A stretch of DNA of 64,000 bases from Candidatus Brocadia carolinensis (GTDB taxonomy: Bacteria; Planctomycetota; Brocadiia; Brocadiales; Brocadiaceae). The notes under the pieces were generated by a model. It had not been told where the DNA came from and did no database searches. It saw nothing but the letters and a program-made list of their open reading frames with translations. The stretch is from positions 68,710 to 132,709 of the forward strand of contig AYTS01000035.1 of the NCBI GenBank assembly GCA_002009475.1, written 5' to 3'. Made by a program: the position numbers and the translations under genes. This document shows, one piece after another, positions 1 through 10,049 of the stretch (positions are counted from its first letter, which is position 1; each line of letters starts with the position of its first letter).

Positions 1-261
1 ATCCCTGACTTTTCAGGCATAGGAAACACCATCAAAAGTATGAAATTCAAATGGAACCGACTGGTTGTCAAAGAATATGCCACACCCTTTGCATGGATAA
101 CGGGACTGACGGTTTTAATCATGAAGGATACCTACCTGGAATACGGCTATGCTGCCAGTAAATACACGTTGTGGCCTCTGGCAATTTTATCCATGGTTAC
201 CACCGGTGCATTTTTTGTTGCCTGGTATCTGAAAAAAAACAAATTCCTGCGAGCGAAATAA
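1..261 (+). CDS. small membrane protein, 3' part (start probably outside window)
   Basis: The frame is open from base 1 and an internal ATG lies at 40, so this is either a 73-residue protein starting at 40 or the tail of a longer one. It shows two hydrophobic stretches (about residues 17-30 and 44-62 counted from the ATG) and a basic C-terminus (KKNKFLRAK), consistent with a small inner-membrane protein. It ends 90 bases before the first ArnT-like gene on the same strand. An ArnE/ArnF-type aminoarabinose flippase would fit the neighbourhood, but I see no motif that supports this. I do not recognise the family. Confidence 0.5.
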   Translation: MPDFSGIGNTIKSMKFKWNRLVVKEYATPFAWITGLTVLIMKDTYLEYGYAASKYTLWPLAILSMVTTGAFFVAWYLKKNKFLRAK

Positions 262-350
262 GAATACAAACCGCAGAATCTCCACGTTATCCCCTCAGTG
301 TTGCCATCAAAACAGCAAACCCTTAGTTTTATAAGGTAAGCATTTGAAAA

Positions 351-1988
351 ATGGAAACAAAACTGAATCGACATTCTACAGAAAGGTTAACAAAAAAGGA
401 CATCCCTTTTCTCCTGGGCTTAATCGTAATTGGTCTTGTTCTGTTCCTGTTTTATACATGGTCGATACCGCTCATTGATCCAGATGAACCCCGTTATGCC
501 TCTACTGCGAGCGATATGGTGATGAACAACAACTGGATTGTGCCGCACTTTAATGGCGCTCCGCGTATCAATAAGCCTCCGCTTTTTTATTGGGCTATTG
601 CCCTATCCTATAAAATATTCGGGATAAGCGAATTCAGTGCACGGTTACCTGCAACCCTGGCAGCCATAGGCACGGTATTGATTACCTATCTCTGGGGAAA
701 GCGACTTGAAGACCGTAAAAATGGATTCTGGGCTGGAGTGATGCTGATGGTCAGCCCACTGTTCTTTTTCGTTTCCCGGTTATGTATTACGGATATGTTC
801 CTAACCTTTTTTATCTGTGCCAGTCTTTATCTTTTTTTCATTGAATATACGGCAGCTAATAAAAAGAACCTCAGGAGGTTGTTCCTGTACCTCCTCCTGA
901 GTATGGTTTTTCTGGTAAAAGGGCCGGTAGGTCTCTTGTTGTTCATCCTGATCACCGTGGGTTTTCTCTTGTGGATACGTGATTTTCAATCCATCAGGAG
1001 TCTTTGGTATCTGCCAGGATTCCTGCTTTTCCTGGGTATTATTTGTGCGTGGGGTATTCCCTTCTGGTTATCCCTTGGCACAAAACAAATCTCTGCATTA
1101 CTTTCGCAGGAGATGTCCGGCAGATTTGTCAGCGGCTATGCCCATCCACAGCCTTTTTATTATTATGTGCCGGTATTTTTTATGGGATTTTTCCCATGGT
1201 CGCTGTTTCTGTTTATTCCTTGTATACATACCCTGAAACAACGGCACCGTATGCCAGCAGAAGAAAAAAGACAGACGTATTTTTTCTGTTCCTGGCTTGT
1301 GCTCTCCTTAATCTTTTTTTCCCTGTCTCACTCGAAATTGATGACCTACATCCTTCCCGTTTCCCCTTCCGTTGCATTGCTAACCAGATCCCTTTCCCGA
1401 TGGGGAACAAAAGTCACCTTTGGGAGCAGCTACGTGTGGGCATTGTGGCTTGCGCTATTCGTGTCTGCAACGATTCCCCTGGCACTCATTTGTATCATGC
1501 TGAAATGGGCGCCAACGGTAAGTGGTTTATCCACAATACATATGGCCATTCCCACGATTGTCTTTTTCGTCGGGACCGTGGTATCGATCTGCGCTTTCTT
1601 CAGAAGCAGGCGTTTTCTCCGAATCATACAGATTTTTTGTTTTGCGAATTGCTTAGTACTTGGTATCATTGTGGCGTTTTCCGCGAAATACCTGGGGACA
1701 TTTCGGTCCACAAAGGGCATGGTGCAAAACTGTCTTGCAGACAAGAAGAATTATATGCTTTTAACTTACGGCAGAACGAAGCCAAGCCTTGTCTTTTACA
1801 GTGGGAAAAATGTGCTGGAAATAGAGGCGGATACCCGATTAGAAACCCTTATTTCTGATCAAGAAGGTTCTTTTTATGTCGTAATGAGTATACATGATTA
1901 TCAGAAAAAGCAGGAGTGGATTCATAAAAATAAATTACATGCCGTATGTCAAGACAATACGCATGTTATATTAGAAAATACCTTATAA
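351..1988 (+). CDS. ArnT-like glycosyltransferase (GT39/GT83 family), copy 1
   Basis: A 545-residue polytopic membrane protein. It begins with a basic N-terminus, a first membrane helix (about 20-36), then a periplasmic loop with D43, D45, E46, R48 in the IDPDEPRYA motif; this Asp-Glu pair is the catalytic signature of ArnT/PMT-type transferases. About ten more hydrophobic segments follow. Family members move a sugar from a polyprenyl-phosphate donor to lipid A or protein on the periplasmic face. With arnBCAD downstream, transfer of L-Ara4N from undecaprenyl phosphate to lipid A is the likely job, although a different sugar is possible. It sits 10 bases before the second ArnT-like gene. Its base composition is closer to the nuo genes than to the GC-rich genes that follow. 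Confidence 0.85.
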   Translation: METKLNRHSTERLTKKDIPFLLGLIVIGLVLFLFYTWSIPLIDPDEPRYASTASDMVMNNNWIVPHFNGAPRINKPPLFYWAIALSYKIFGISEFSARLPATLAAIGTVLITYLWGKRLEDRKNGFWAGVMLMVSPLFFFVSRLCITDMFLTFFICASLYLFFIEYTAANKKNLRRLFLYLLLSMVFLVKGPVGLLLFILITVGFLLWIRDFQSIRSLWYLPGFLLFLGIICAWGIPFWLSLGTKQISALLSQEMSGRFVSGYAHPQPFYYYVPVFFMGFFPWSLFLFIPCIHTLKQRHRMPAEEKRQTYFFCSWLVLSLIFFSLSHSKLMTYILPVSPSVALLTRSLSRWGTKVTFGSSYVWALWLALFVSATIPLALICIMLKWAPTVSGLSTIHMAIPTIVFFVGTVVSICAFFRSRRFLRIIQIFCFANCLVLGIIVAFSAKYLGTFRSTKGMVQNCLADKKNYMLLTYGRTKPSLVFYSGKNVLEIEADTRLETLISDQEGSFYVVMSIHDYQKKQEWIHKNKLHAVCQDNTHVILENTL

Positions 1989-1998
1989 GTTTCTTCAT

Positions 1999-3774
1999 AT
2001 GGATAGAGAACAGAACCGTTTTGCTGAAAGATACGAGCGTCTCGATATAGCGATACTCATCCTGGCCTGCGTGCTCGCATTCTTTGCCCTTGGTGACCGT
2101 CCGCTTCGGGGTGCTGAGGGCCGATGGGCCTCGATAATCAGAGAAATGCTGTTCACCGGGGACTATTTCCACCCGACCATCAACGGCGAGCCGTATTTTG
2201 ACAAGCCGCTGGTCACCTACTGGCTTATTGCAACGCTAGCCTTCATTTCTGGCACCCTGAACGAGCTTGTAGTCCGCCTGCCGAGTGCGATTGCTGGCGT
2301 AACGTCGGTGTGGGCAACCCTTAGGCTCGGTCGGCAATTGTGGTCGCCTGCTGTTGGCCGTATTGCCGCGATGATACTGCTGACAAGCTACGGCCTTATA
2401 TCCCAGTCACGCTTGGCTGCGGCCGACACAGAGAATCTTGCGACCTTGATGCTGGCAATACTCTGGTACTGGTCAAGGCGCGACAAATTCAACTTCACCA
2501 CGTTTTTGGTGCTTTATCTGATTGTTTTCTCCGGTTCGCTCTGTAAAGGGCCAGTGGCGGCGGTCGTAACTGCCATAGGTATCTTGCCTGACGCTCTAGC
2601 CGGTAAGAGATGGAAGGCGTTTCTCCGTCCCGCATCACTCTGTGCTCTTACCATAGGCATTGCTCTTTACTTTGTTCCCTTCATCTGGTCGTCAAAGACT
2701 AACCCGGCATCTTACCATTCCAGCGGCCTGGCACTTGTCTGGCAGGAAAATATCCAGAGGTTCTTCTCACCCTTCGACCACAAGGCGCCCATGTACACTT
2801 ATATTCATTCGGTGCCCCTGCTCATCCTGCCGTGGGCGCCGCTCTTTATTGCAGCCCTCATTGCCGGAGTGAAGTACTTTGCGAGACTGGACAAGCATGC
2901 ACACTGGCTGATCAAGGTCATTGGCCTGATATTCATTTTCTTCACCCTTTCCGGTTCCCGGCGCAGCTACTACATTCTGCCTATCGTCCCTTTTTGCGCA
3001 CTTCTGACCGCTGTCATCCTGACGCGCATGAAGGAGTTCAGTTCTTCACGCATCATGCCTACGGGGTTCAATGTCCAGAAGGGGATACTTTTCGGCGTGG
3101 CAGCCCTTGAACTGGTGGTCTCCCTGGTGTTTCTTATCGCTCCGCCCAGGAGCGCAGGGGTTTCACTGGTTAGTATCAGCATTGCTGGTATCCTTGTGGC
3201 CCTGGCAGCAATAGCGGCTGCAATAATTACGCCAAGGATCGCCCATCGCCTGGTTGTGCAGCCGGAGGAGAAGTTGATATTCCCCCTGGCAGCAGTGGCG
3301 TTTGTTGTGATGGGTGGATTTTTCTGTGTGCAACGAAATACCCTTGAGGATTACCGGTCAGAACATGAGTTTATCTCCAGGATTCAAAGCGCTACGGCAT
3401 GGATACCGTCCGACCGCATCGCCCTGATGGATAAGGGGAACATTGATGCAAAGATGGTATTCTATCTGGACAAAGGATCCCCCGTAACATTTCTCAGATA
3501 CAGGGATAAGTTTACTGGCGAACAAGACTCTGACAAAAGGGCCATCATGTCGTTCCTGCAAAGCGACCAGATTGGGGCGCTTATCGCCCAGGCAAGATAT
3601 GTGGAGGCCCTTCCCGCCGAGTTGTCACGCCTCTTGCCTGCCGCGCCGGCATTCGAAGAAAAGCCTCTGCCGTTTGAATCAAAATCGTCGCGGCTGGAAA
3701 GATGGGGGGTATGGCTCCTGAACAGCCAAAATACAACACCGGGGAAAGGAGACAAGACGACCAATGAGAAGTAA
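1999..3774 (+). CDS. ArnT-like glycosyltransferase (GT39/GT83 family), copy 2
   Basis: A 591-residue multi-spanning protein with the same plan as its upstream neighbour: N-terminal helix, periplasmic loop, about ten further membrane segments and a soluble C-terminal tail (from about 440). The catalytic-loop motif is changed to RGAEGRWAS: E40 and R42 are kept, but the first Asp of the usual Asp-Glu pair is Ala39. This may mean altered specificity or activity. Its last 11 bases overlap arnB, indicating one transcript. It is visibly more GC-rich than copy 1, so the two are probably not a recent tandem duplication; copy 2 looks as if it arrived with arnBCAD. Confidence 0.85.
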   Translation: MDREQNRFAERYERLDIAILILACVLAFFALGDRPLRGAEGRWASIIREMLFTGDYFHPTINGEPYFDKPLVTYWLIATLAFISGTLNELVVRLPSAIAGVTSVWATLRLGRQLWSPAVGRIAAMILLTSYGLISQSRLAAADTENLATLMLAILWYWSRRDKFNFTTFLVLYLIVFSGSLCKGPVAAVVTAIGILPDALAGKRWKAFLRPASLCALTIGIALYFVPFIWSSKTNPASYHSSGLALVWQENIQRFFSPFDHKAPMYTYIHSVPLLILPWAPLFIAALIAGVKYFARLDKHAHWLIKVIGLIFIFFTLSGSRRSYYILPIVPFCALLTAVILTRMKEFSSSRIMPTGFNVQKGILFGVAALELVVSLVFLIAPPRSAGVSLVSISIAGILVALAAIAAAIITPRIAHRLVVQPEEKLIFPLAAVAFVVMGGFFCVQRNTLEDYRSEHEFISRIQSATAWIPSDRIALMDKGNIDAKMVFYLDKGSPVTFLRYRDKFTGEQDSDKRAIMSFLQSDQIGALIAQARYVEALPAELSRLLPAAPAFEEKPLPFESKSSRLERWGVWLLNSQNTTPGKGDKTTNEK

Positions 3775-4915
3775 GTTCCTGCCATTTTCAGTTCCGACCA
3801 TTACCGAAGATGACATCGCCGCAGTAGCGGAAGTCCTTCGTTCCGGCTGGATAACCACCGGCCAGAAGGCAGCCGATTTTGAAAAGAAGTTTGCGGAGCA
3901 CATCGGCTGTCCGGCCGCTGTTGCGCTTACATCGGCAACTGCCGGCATGCACGTGGCTTTTGAGGCTATTAACCTCGGCCCTGGCGACGAGGTTGTTACG
4001 CCCTCAATGACCTGGGTATCAACCGTAAATCTGGCGGTTCTGGCTGGGGCAAAGCCGGTCTTTGTTGACGTGGATCGTGACACCCTGATGGTTTCTGCCG
4101 CATCCATCGCGGCTGCGATGACACCGAAAACAAGGATGATAATTCCCGTTCATTTCGCCGGCTCTGCGGTCGATATGGATCCCATACTGGAGCTGGCAAA
4201 AAAGCAAGGTGTGGCTGTCGTCGAAGATGCCGCCCATGCAGCTGGCACATCCTGCAAGGGCCGTCCTGTCGGCAAGATCGGCACCTCGATATTCTCTTTT
4301 CACCCGATAAAAAATATGACTACCGCTGAGGGCGGGATGTTTTGCTCTGACGATGCAGCGCTGGTCGAACGCATCCGCCGGCTGAAGTTCCATGGCCTTG
4401 GTGTTGACGCGTTCGACAGGCAGATGCAGGGACGCTCCCCGCAGGCGGAGGTGCTGGAGCCGGGGTATAAGTACAACATGACGGACATCTCGGCAGTGCT
4501 TGGTCTGAGGCAGCTTGCCCGGCTGGAAGAGTTCAATGCCAAACGCACTGACCTTGCAATGCTGTATCGCAAGCGCCTGGCAGAGATAGACGAATTGCTT
4601 CCTCTTGCGGACGTGAAGTATCCCGTCAGGCACGCATGGCACCTCTTTATCGTGCGCCTCGATACGGACAAGGCAGGTATGAGTCGCGATGACTTTATGA
4701 AGGAACTGAAGGCGCGCAATATCGGCACGGGTCTTCATTTTCGTGCCGTACACCTGCAGAAGTATTACCTTGAGAAGATGGGAATGCGCCGCGGCATGCT
4801 TCCCAATACCGAATGGAATTCCGACCGCATCTGCTCCCTGCCCCTCTTCCCCAATATGACCGGACAGGATGTTGACGATGTGGTTAATGCGATCAAGGAA
4901 GTTCTGAAGAAATGA
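3764..4915 (+). CDS. arnB: UDP-4-amino-4-deoxy-L-arabinose--oxoglutarate aminotransferase (ArnB, DegT/DnrJ family)
   Basis: 383 residues, the full length of ArnB. It is a PLP enzyme that transaminates UDP-4-keto-pentose with glutamate to give UDP-L-Ara4N in the cytoplasm. Visible features: the GWITTGQKAADFE start typical of ArnB, the cofactor region EDAAHAAGT (about 154-162), and the Schiff-base lysine K183 in SFHPIKNMTTAEGG. The ATG at 3764 lies inside the end of the preceding transferase gene and is preceded by a GGAAAGGAG ribosome site. ArnC follows after about 200 bases. The assignment among DegT aminotransferases rests on both sequence and its position between ArnT and ArnC/ArnA. Confidence 0.93.
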   Translation: MRSKFLPFSVPTITEDDIAAVAEVLRSGWITTGQKAADFEKKFAEHIGCPAAVALTSATAGMHVAFEAINLGPGDEVVTPSMTWVSTVNLAVLAGAKPVFVDVDRDTLMVSAASIAAAMTPKTRMIIPVHFAGSAVDMDPILELAKKQGVAVVEDAAHAAGTSCKGRPVGKIGTSIFSFHPIKNMTTAEGGMFCSDDAALVERIRRLKFHGLGVDAFDRQMQGRSPQAEVLEPGYKYNMTDISAVLGLRQLARLEEFNAKRTDLAMLYRKRLAEIDELLPLADVKYPVRHAWHLFIVRLDTDKAGMSRDDFMKELKARNIGTGLHFRAVHLQKYYLEKMGMRRGMLPNTEWNSDRICSLPLFPNMTGQDVDDVVNAIKEVLKK

Positions 4916-4966
4916 TGTGAATTAGGCTGCCTTTAGCAGCGACTTTAAGTTCCACTCATGGTAAGG

Positions 4967-4983
4967 CGACCAGGCTGGTCGCT
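4967..4983. other. hairpin in the arnB-arnC spacer
   Basis: In the 198-base spacer, GCGACCA and TGGTCGC form a perfect 7-bp stem around a 3-base loop. No T-run follows, so it is not a canonical terminator. Further on, runs of C and G (about 5041-5075) can also pair. The spacer may slow transcription or process the arn mRNA; no gene is seen in it. A GGAAAG ribosome site precedes arnC. Confidence 0.45.
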
Positions 4984-5113
4984 CTATAGGAGTCAAAAAG
5001 ATTGAAATTCCTGTACATTTAATTAGGTCTTCGGCAACTCTCCCCCCGTTTACGGGGGGACTATGGGGGGTGGTTGAAATTCCCAAACCTCAAACTATGA
5101 AGGAAAGATAGAG

Positions 5114-6100
5114 ATGGACTCGTTAGTTTCCGTCGTTATTCCCGTGTATAATGAGGAACAAAACCTCGAAGATCTGGTGCGAAGGTGTCTTGCTGTCTGC
5201 TCGCAGATGAAAAGGCCATGTGAGGTTATCCTTGTGGATGACGGTAGTCGTGACAAGTCCGCCACAATGATTCTGGAAGCCGGCGAAAGGCATGGTGGCA
5301 AGATTGTTGGCGTGCTCCTCAATAGAAACTATGGCCAGCATTCAGCCATCATGGCTGGCTTCTCCGAGTCCCGGGGCGAGATCGTAGTAACGCTCGACGC
5401 CGACCTGCAGAATCCGCCGGAGGAGATACCCAGGCTCGTCGCTAAGATGGATGAAGGCTATGACGTTGTTGCTACCCAGCGGGTGAACCGCCAGGACTCG
5501 CTTTTCCGCAAGCTCGCATCAAAGCTCATCAACAGGGTTGCACAGAAGACAACCGGCGTAAAGATGACCGATTACGGCTGCATGCTCCGCGCATATCGTC
5601 GTCATATCGTTGATGCCATGCTCCAGTGCCATGAGCGAAGCACGTTCGTTCCCATCCTGGCCAACGGCTTCACCCGTAATACGACAGAGATACCAGTCAG
5701 ACACTCTGAACGCACAAAGGGTAAGTCGAAATACAGCCTGTGGAAACTCATCAATCTGCAGTTTGACCTGTTGACGAGTATGACGATGTTCCCTCTGCGA
5801 GCGCTCAGCATACTAGGCGTTGCAGTTGCCGTTCTTGGCATAGGTTTCGGCATCATGCTGCTGGTAATGCGTTCGGTGTATGGGCCTGAATGGGCTGCAC
5901 AGGGGGTCTTTACGCTGTTCTCAATTCTCTTTATCTTCATCGGAGCTCAGTTTGTAGGAATGGGGCTCCTTGGAGAGTATATCGGCCGCATCTACAGCGA
6001 TGTCCGTGCCAGGCCACGCTATTTTGTGCAGCAGGTTGTTGGCAGAGAAAAAGACAAGGATGTTCCGCGCATCAAGAAAGGATCTGATGTGACCATATGA
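5114..6100 (+). CDS. arnC: undecaprenyl-phosphate 4-deoxy-4-formamido-L-arabinose transferase (ArnC)
   Basis: A 328-residue GT2 enzyme that attaches formylated Ara4N to undecaprenyl phosphate on the inner face of the membrane. It begins with the GT2 core [14 protein letters not shown], has VDDGSRDKS for nucleotide binding and [11 protein letters not shown] carrying the metal-binding Asp residues. Two C-terminal membrane helices (about 232-256 and 266-291) anchor it, as in ArnC and dolichol-phosphate-mannose-synthase-like relatives. The length matches ArnC (about 320). The stop overlaps the arnA start by ATGA, implying translational coupling. Confidence 0.93.
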   Translation: MDSLVSVVIPVYNEEQNLEDLVRRCLAVCSQMKRPCEVILVDDGSRDKSATMILEAGERHGGKIVGVLLNRNYGQHSAIMAGFSESRGEIVVTLDADLQNPPEEIPRLVAKMDEGYDVVATQRVNRQDSLFRKLASKLINRVAQKTTGVKMTDYGCMLRAYRRHIVDAMLQCHERSTFVPILANGFTRNTTEIPVRHSERTKGKSKYSLWKLINLQFDLLTSMTMFPLRALSILGVAVAVLGIGFGIMLLVMRSVYGPEWAAQGVFTLFSILFIFIGAQFVGMGLLGEYIGRIYSDVRARPRYFVQQVVGREKDKDVPRIKKGSDVTI

Positions 6101-8106
6101 AAGCAGTTGTCCTGGCATATCACAACATCGGCTGTATCGGCATCGAGGCGTTGATGAGGAACGGTATCGAGATAGTCGCCGTCTTTACTCACAAGGAAGA
6201 CCCGGCGGAGAACATCTGGTTCGGTTCGGTGGCAGAGTTGGCTGCTTCGAAAAACATCTCCGTCTTTGCCCCTGACGACATCAACCACCCCATCTGGGTA
6301 CATAGGATGCGGCAGTTCAAGCCCGACATCATCTTTTCATTTTACTACCGCAACATGGTCAAGCCCGCCATTCTCGATATCCCCCACAAGGGCTGCCTGA
6401 ACCTGCATGGCTCTCTCCTGCCGAAGTATCGTGGCCGCTGCCCTATCAACTGGGTGCTCATCCACGGTGAGCAGGAGACCGGAGTCACGCTTCATTACAT
6501 GACCCCGAATCCTGATGACGGAGACATCGTCTGCCAGAAGAAATTTGACATTACCGCGGACGACACGGCAAGGAGCCTCTTCGAAAAGTCCGCCGTGGCA
6601 TCGGCTGCTTTGCTCGATGAAATACTGCCCAAGTTAAAGGACGGCAAAGCCCCCCGCCATCCACAGGACCATTCGAAGGCGACCTATTTCGGCGGCCGCC
6701 GCCCTGCCGACGGCGAGATAGACTGGCAGAAGCCTGCGCACGACATATGGAATCTTATCCGCGCGGTCACGCGTCCGTACCCCGGCGCCTTCAGCTACAT
6801 CGGCGAGGGCAAGTACTTCTTCTGGGCAGCATCCGTGATAGAACAACGCCGCAGCAGCAAGGCTGTACCGGGAACCATCCTCTCCCTTAACCCGCTGGTG
6901 GTTGCCTGCGGTAAGGACGTCCTGCGTATCGACTACGGCCAGGCTGATGGCGGCATCTATATGAGTGGCGACCAGATGGCTCGCGACCATAATCTTGTTG
7001 ATGGCCTCAGGTTCGGCACCAGCGCAAGCCGCAGAGCCGAGATAACCGCGAAAAAGAAGGTGCTCATCCTTGGTGTTAATGGCTTCATTGGTAATTTTCT
7101 CAGCGAGCGGCTCTTGCAGGATACCAGGTATGAGGTCTATGGCATGGATCTCTATTCCAATCATATTCAGAATCTTCTGAACAGACCCGGCTTCCACTTT
7201 GAAGAAGGCGATATTTCCATCCACGGCGATTGGATAGAGTATCATGTCAAGAAGTGCGACATCGTGCTGCCGCTGGTGGCCATCGCTACGCCCATCGAAT
7301 ACACGCGCAACCCGCTACGGGTCTTCGAGCTTGACTTTGAACAGAATCTCCGGGTTGTCAGATACTGCGTCAAGTACAAGAGACGGATAATCTTCCCCTC
7401 GACATCTGAGGTTTATGGCATGTGTGATGATCCGAATTTCGACGAAGACAATTCCCGGCTCATCCTGGGGCCCATCCGCATGCAGCGGTGGATATACTCC
7501 TGCTCCAAGCAGCTTCTGGATCGTGTCATCTGGGCCTATGGCACAAAAGAGGGCCTGAAGTTCACGCTCTTCCGTCCGTTCAACTGGATAGGGCCGAAGC
7601 TTGACAGCCTCAAGAGCGCCCGCATCGGCAGCTCCAGGGCCATCACACAACTCATTCTCAACCTCCTGCAGGGCACGCCCATTCAGCTCATCGACGGCGG
7701 TCTTCAAAAGCGGTGCTTCACGGATGTTTCCGATGGTATTGATGCCCTCTTCCGCATAATAGAGAACAAAGACCACAACTGTGACGGCCGCATAATAAAC
7801 ATAGGAAACCCGGAAAACGAGTCGAGCATCAAGGAGCTTGCCGAAATGCTCCTTGAAAAATTCGAGAAACACCCGTTACGGTCTAAGTTTCCGCCGTTCG
7901 CCGGTTTCCGCATCATCGAGAGCGGTTCTTACTATGGAGCCGGGTACCAGGATATGCAGCACCGCAAACCCAGCATCAGGAACGCCAGGAAGCTGCTCGG
8001 CTGGAACCCTGTCGTAATGCTGAATGATTCCGTTGAGAAGACGCTGGATTTCTTCATCAGGGAATCCGTCGAATCAGGAGAAATAGATATGGGCGATGGC
8101 GACTGA
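6097..8106 (+). CDS. arnA: bifunctional UDP-L-Ara4N formyltransferase / UDP-glucuronate decarboxylase (ArnA)
   Basis: 669 residues carrying both ArnA domains. The N-terminal formyltransferase (about 1-305) has N102 and H104 in [12 protein letters not shown] and D140, matching the catalytic Asn/His/Asp of Escherichia coli ArnA in identity and numbering. The C-terminal dehydrogenase (about 318-660) has the NAD-binding GVNGFIG (326-332), the S437-E438 pair in PSTSEVYG, and the Y467-x3-K471 catalytic pair. The enzyme oxidatively decarboxylates UDP-glucuronate and, after ArnB acts, formylates UDP-Ara4N. No UDP-glucose dehydrogenase gene to supply UDP-glucuronate is in the window. Confidence 0.96.
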   Translation: MKAVVLAYHNIGCIGIEALMRNGIEIVAVFTHKEDPAENIWFGSVAELAASKNISVFAPDDINHPIWVHRMRQFKPDIIFSFYYRNMVKPAILDIPHKGCLNLHGSLLPKYRGRCPINWVLIHGEQETGVTLHYMTPNPDDGDIVCQKKFDITADDTARSLFEKSAVASAALLDEILPKLKDGKAPRHPQDHSKATYFGGRRPADGEIDWQKPAHDIWNLIRAVTRPYPGAFSYIGEGKYFFWAASVIEQRRSSKAVPGTILSLNPLVVACGKDVLRIDYGQADGGIYMSGDQMARDHNLVDGLRFGTSASRRAEITAKKKVLILGVNGFIGNFLSERLLQDTRYEVYGMDLYSNHIQNLLNRPGFHFEEGDISIHGDWIEYHVKKCDIVLPLVAIATPIEYTRNPLRVFELDFEQNLRVVRYCVKYKRRIIFPSTSEVYGMCDDPNFDEDNSRLILGPIRMQRWIYSCSKQLLDRVIWAYGTKEGLKFTLFRPFNWIGPKLDSLKSARIGSSRAITQLILNLLQGTPIQLIDGGLQKRCFTDVSDGIDALFRIIENKDHNCDGRIINIGNPENESSIKELAEMLLEKFEKHPLRSKFPPFAGFRIIESGSYYGAGYQDMQHRKPSIRNARKLLGWNPVVMLNDSVEKTLDFFIRESVESGEIDMGDGD

Positions 8107-8157
8107 GGTTGGGAACCTCAACGAGTGGACTGCCGTGTCGCCTTGGAGATAACTGTG

Positions 8158-9072
8158 ATGACAAAAGTTGGCCTCAGAGTTGATGTTGACACGTTCCGGG
8201 GGACGCGGCTGGGCGTCCCGGCTCTCTGCAGGCTCTTCGATGAGCGGGCAGTCAAGGCATCGTTCTTCTTCTCGGTCGGCCCGGACAACATGGGTCGCCA
8301 TCTCTGGAGGCTGCTCAGACCCGCATTCCTTTGGAAGATGCTGCGGACACGGGCTGCGAGTCTTTACGGCTGGGACATTATTTTCCGGGGCATCTTTTGG
8401 CCCGGCCCTGTCATCGGAAAAAAACTATCTCCCCAGATTTGCCTCGCAGCCCGTGGTGGCCACGAAATCGGTCTGCATGCATGGGATCATCAGGCATGGC
8501 AGGCCCACATCGACACTATGACTGAAGAGGATATCCATCAGGTTCTCCGCAAGGGATTTGACATGATCACCAACATAACAGACACTCCTCCGACCTGCTC
8601 GGCTGTACCGGCATGGAGATGCACGGATAGCGTCCTGCTGGCAAAGGCAGAATTCCCCTTTGTGTATAACAGCGACTGCCGGGGCAACAGCATCTTCCGA
8701 CCTGTCGTAGACGGTAAAACTCTTCCGCAACCGCAGATCCCTGTCTCGATGCCGACCTATGACGAGGTCATTGGCAAGAACGGCATTACCCCAGCCAACT
8801 ATAACGAGTTCATGCTTTCACAGGTCAAACCCGACAGACTAAATGTCCTGACCATACATGCCGAAGCCGAAGGCATTGCCTGTGCCACACTGTTTGCGGA
8901 CTTTCTTAAGGCTGCTAACGATCGGGGCATATTGTTTGTTCCTCTTGGAGAGCTTCTCAGGGAAACGGGGCATATTGCTTCCGGAATGATAGCCAGGACT
9001 TCTTTTCCTGGCCGCGAAGGCTGGATATCCTTCCAGGGTGATATTCACAACAAGGGTGCTTTCCTGTCGTGA
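8158..9072 (+). CDS. arnD: 4-deoxy-4-formamido-L-arabinose-phosphoundecaprenol deformylase (ArnD)
   Basis: A polysaccharide-deacetylase-fold hydrolase that removes the formyl group from undecaprenyl-phosphate-Ara4FN before flipping and transfer. Family signs: the metal-site Asp motif LRVDVDTFRG near the N-terminus, HEIGLHAWDH in the middle, and TIHAEAEG toward the end. I chose the ATG at 8158 because GGAG sits 9 bases upstream and the protein then begins MTKVGLRVDVDT like other ArnD proteins; a GTG at 8125 would add 11 unlikely residues. It closes the arn cluster, after which about 1 kb holds no gene. Confidence 0.92.
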   Translation: MTKVGLRVDVDTFRGTRLGVPALCRLFDERAVKASFFFSVGPDNMGRHLWRLLRPAFLWKMLRTRAASLYGWDIIFRGIFWPGPVIGKKLSPQICLAARGGHEIGLHAWDHQAWQAHIDTMTEEDIHQVLRKGFDMITNITDTPPTCSAVPAWRCTDSVLLAKAEFPFVYNSDCRGNSIFRPVVDGKTLPQPQIPVSMPTYDEVIGKNGITPANYNEFMLSQVKPDRLNVLTIHAEAEGIACATLFADFLKAANDRGILFVPLGELLRETGHIASGMIARTSFPGREGWISFQGDIHNKGAFLS

Positions 9073-9214
9073 TCGGTGGCAACGCATGGATAAGAACAAT
9101 CTGCAGCCATTCTAAAATAAGGGAATATTTGGAACAACGAATAAATTATGCTAAACCTAACCCGAACACGTCGGAAAAGAATATTTTTTTGTTTCTCACA
9201 CAAAGAAATACCTG

Positions 9215-9461
9215 GCGCAGCAAAGCCGCACCCAATTCTCCGTTGAGAAAGCGGGAGATTGCTTCGGAAAAGACCCTCGCAATGACATAGACTATGCATT
9301 TGATAACATTGGTGCACTGTCATTGCGAGCACATTCGCGCTGCTCAGGGTAAACTCCGCGAAGCAATCTTTCTCTCCTAAACAATCTGTACTTCCTGATA
9401 AGGGATAAATAAGGTTGTGAAAAAACTTACAACAAAAGAAGTTTTTACACGGTAATACTAT
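9215..9461 (+). repeat. dispersed ~248-bp repeat, copy 1
   Basis: A block starting GCGCAGCAA and ending near CACGGTAATACTAT. It recurs in the same orientation at 10897-11144 with scattered mismatches. Inside, GATTGCTTC ... CGCAATGACA is answered by TGTCATTGCG ... GAAGCAATC, so each copy can fold into a long hairpin. No protein-coding pattern is seen. It looks like a non-coding interspersed element, and with copy 2 it brackets uridine phosphorylase. Confidence 0.85.
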
Positions 9462-10049
9462 AAATAATTGAATGACGAATATCGAATAAGGAATTTTGAA
9501 TCATGAGATTTTCTCGATTAAAAAGATGCCGGGGTTCCCCATGCTACCGTTTGGCGGTTAACCCCGAACCCAGAACTTACCGAACGGTAACCGTTTCATT
9601 TTTTGAAAAAGTATCGGGAAAAGCTCCGTTAGGAACGATATATTTATAGACAAACCATTATGCCATAATCAAGCTCCATCGGAGCGGCATGTTGTTTCTG
9701 TGTTTCACATGACGCTCCTATGGAGCTAAGATTTTGTATATCGCGTTTTCTATAAACATCTCACCCCTTACGGGGCTGTTTTTCAAAAAACTGTCCAGAT
9801 GCGGTTTGCGCAAAGTTTTGAGCATTGAGTTTTTTGTCATTTGGAAATTGTTTCGTATTTCGATATTCGTATTTCTAATTTGGTTGCGGCCAGAGGCCGC
9901 GCCAGGTGCGTACTGTCCTTATTCATAAAAAATATTTTTGTTGGAAATATCAAAATAGGTTTTATAAGACACGAAAAGGGAAGTAGTGTGATTGGTATGT
10001 TAAAAAAATCGATATGAAGAAATTAGATGGTATATTTACCAGGTTCTAT
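9462..10049. other. non-coding tract with nested short repeats
   Basis: No convincing gene lies here. At 9477-9505 is a motif (GAATATCGAATAAGGAAT...) that reappears at 23468-23498. From about 9616 to 9735, three hairpin-prone units occur: AGCTCCGTTAGGAACG, AGCTCCATCGGAGCGG and GCTCCTATGGAGCT. The latter two are near-perfect small inverted repeats. A further hairpin-like CCCCTTACGGGG lies at about 9764. The tract looks like an accumulation of miniature interspersed repeats rather than a decayed gene. Confidence 0.6.

Noticed and set aside
1004-1858. 284-residue plus-strand open frame inside arnT copy 1
   Set aside because: It lies wholly within a well-supported gene in another frame, is Cys/His-rich with no family features, and has no ribosome site.
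4019-4753. 244-residue minus-strand open frame opposite arnB
   Set aside because: Antisense shadow of a clear aminotransferase; no recognisable domain and no start signals.
6634-7872. minus-strand open frames of 203 and 185 residues opposite arnA
   Set aside because: High GC makes long antisense frames common here; the opposite strand encodes ArnA with all catalytic residues.
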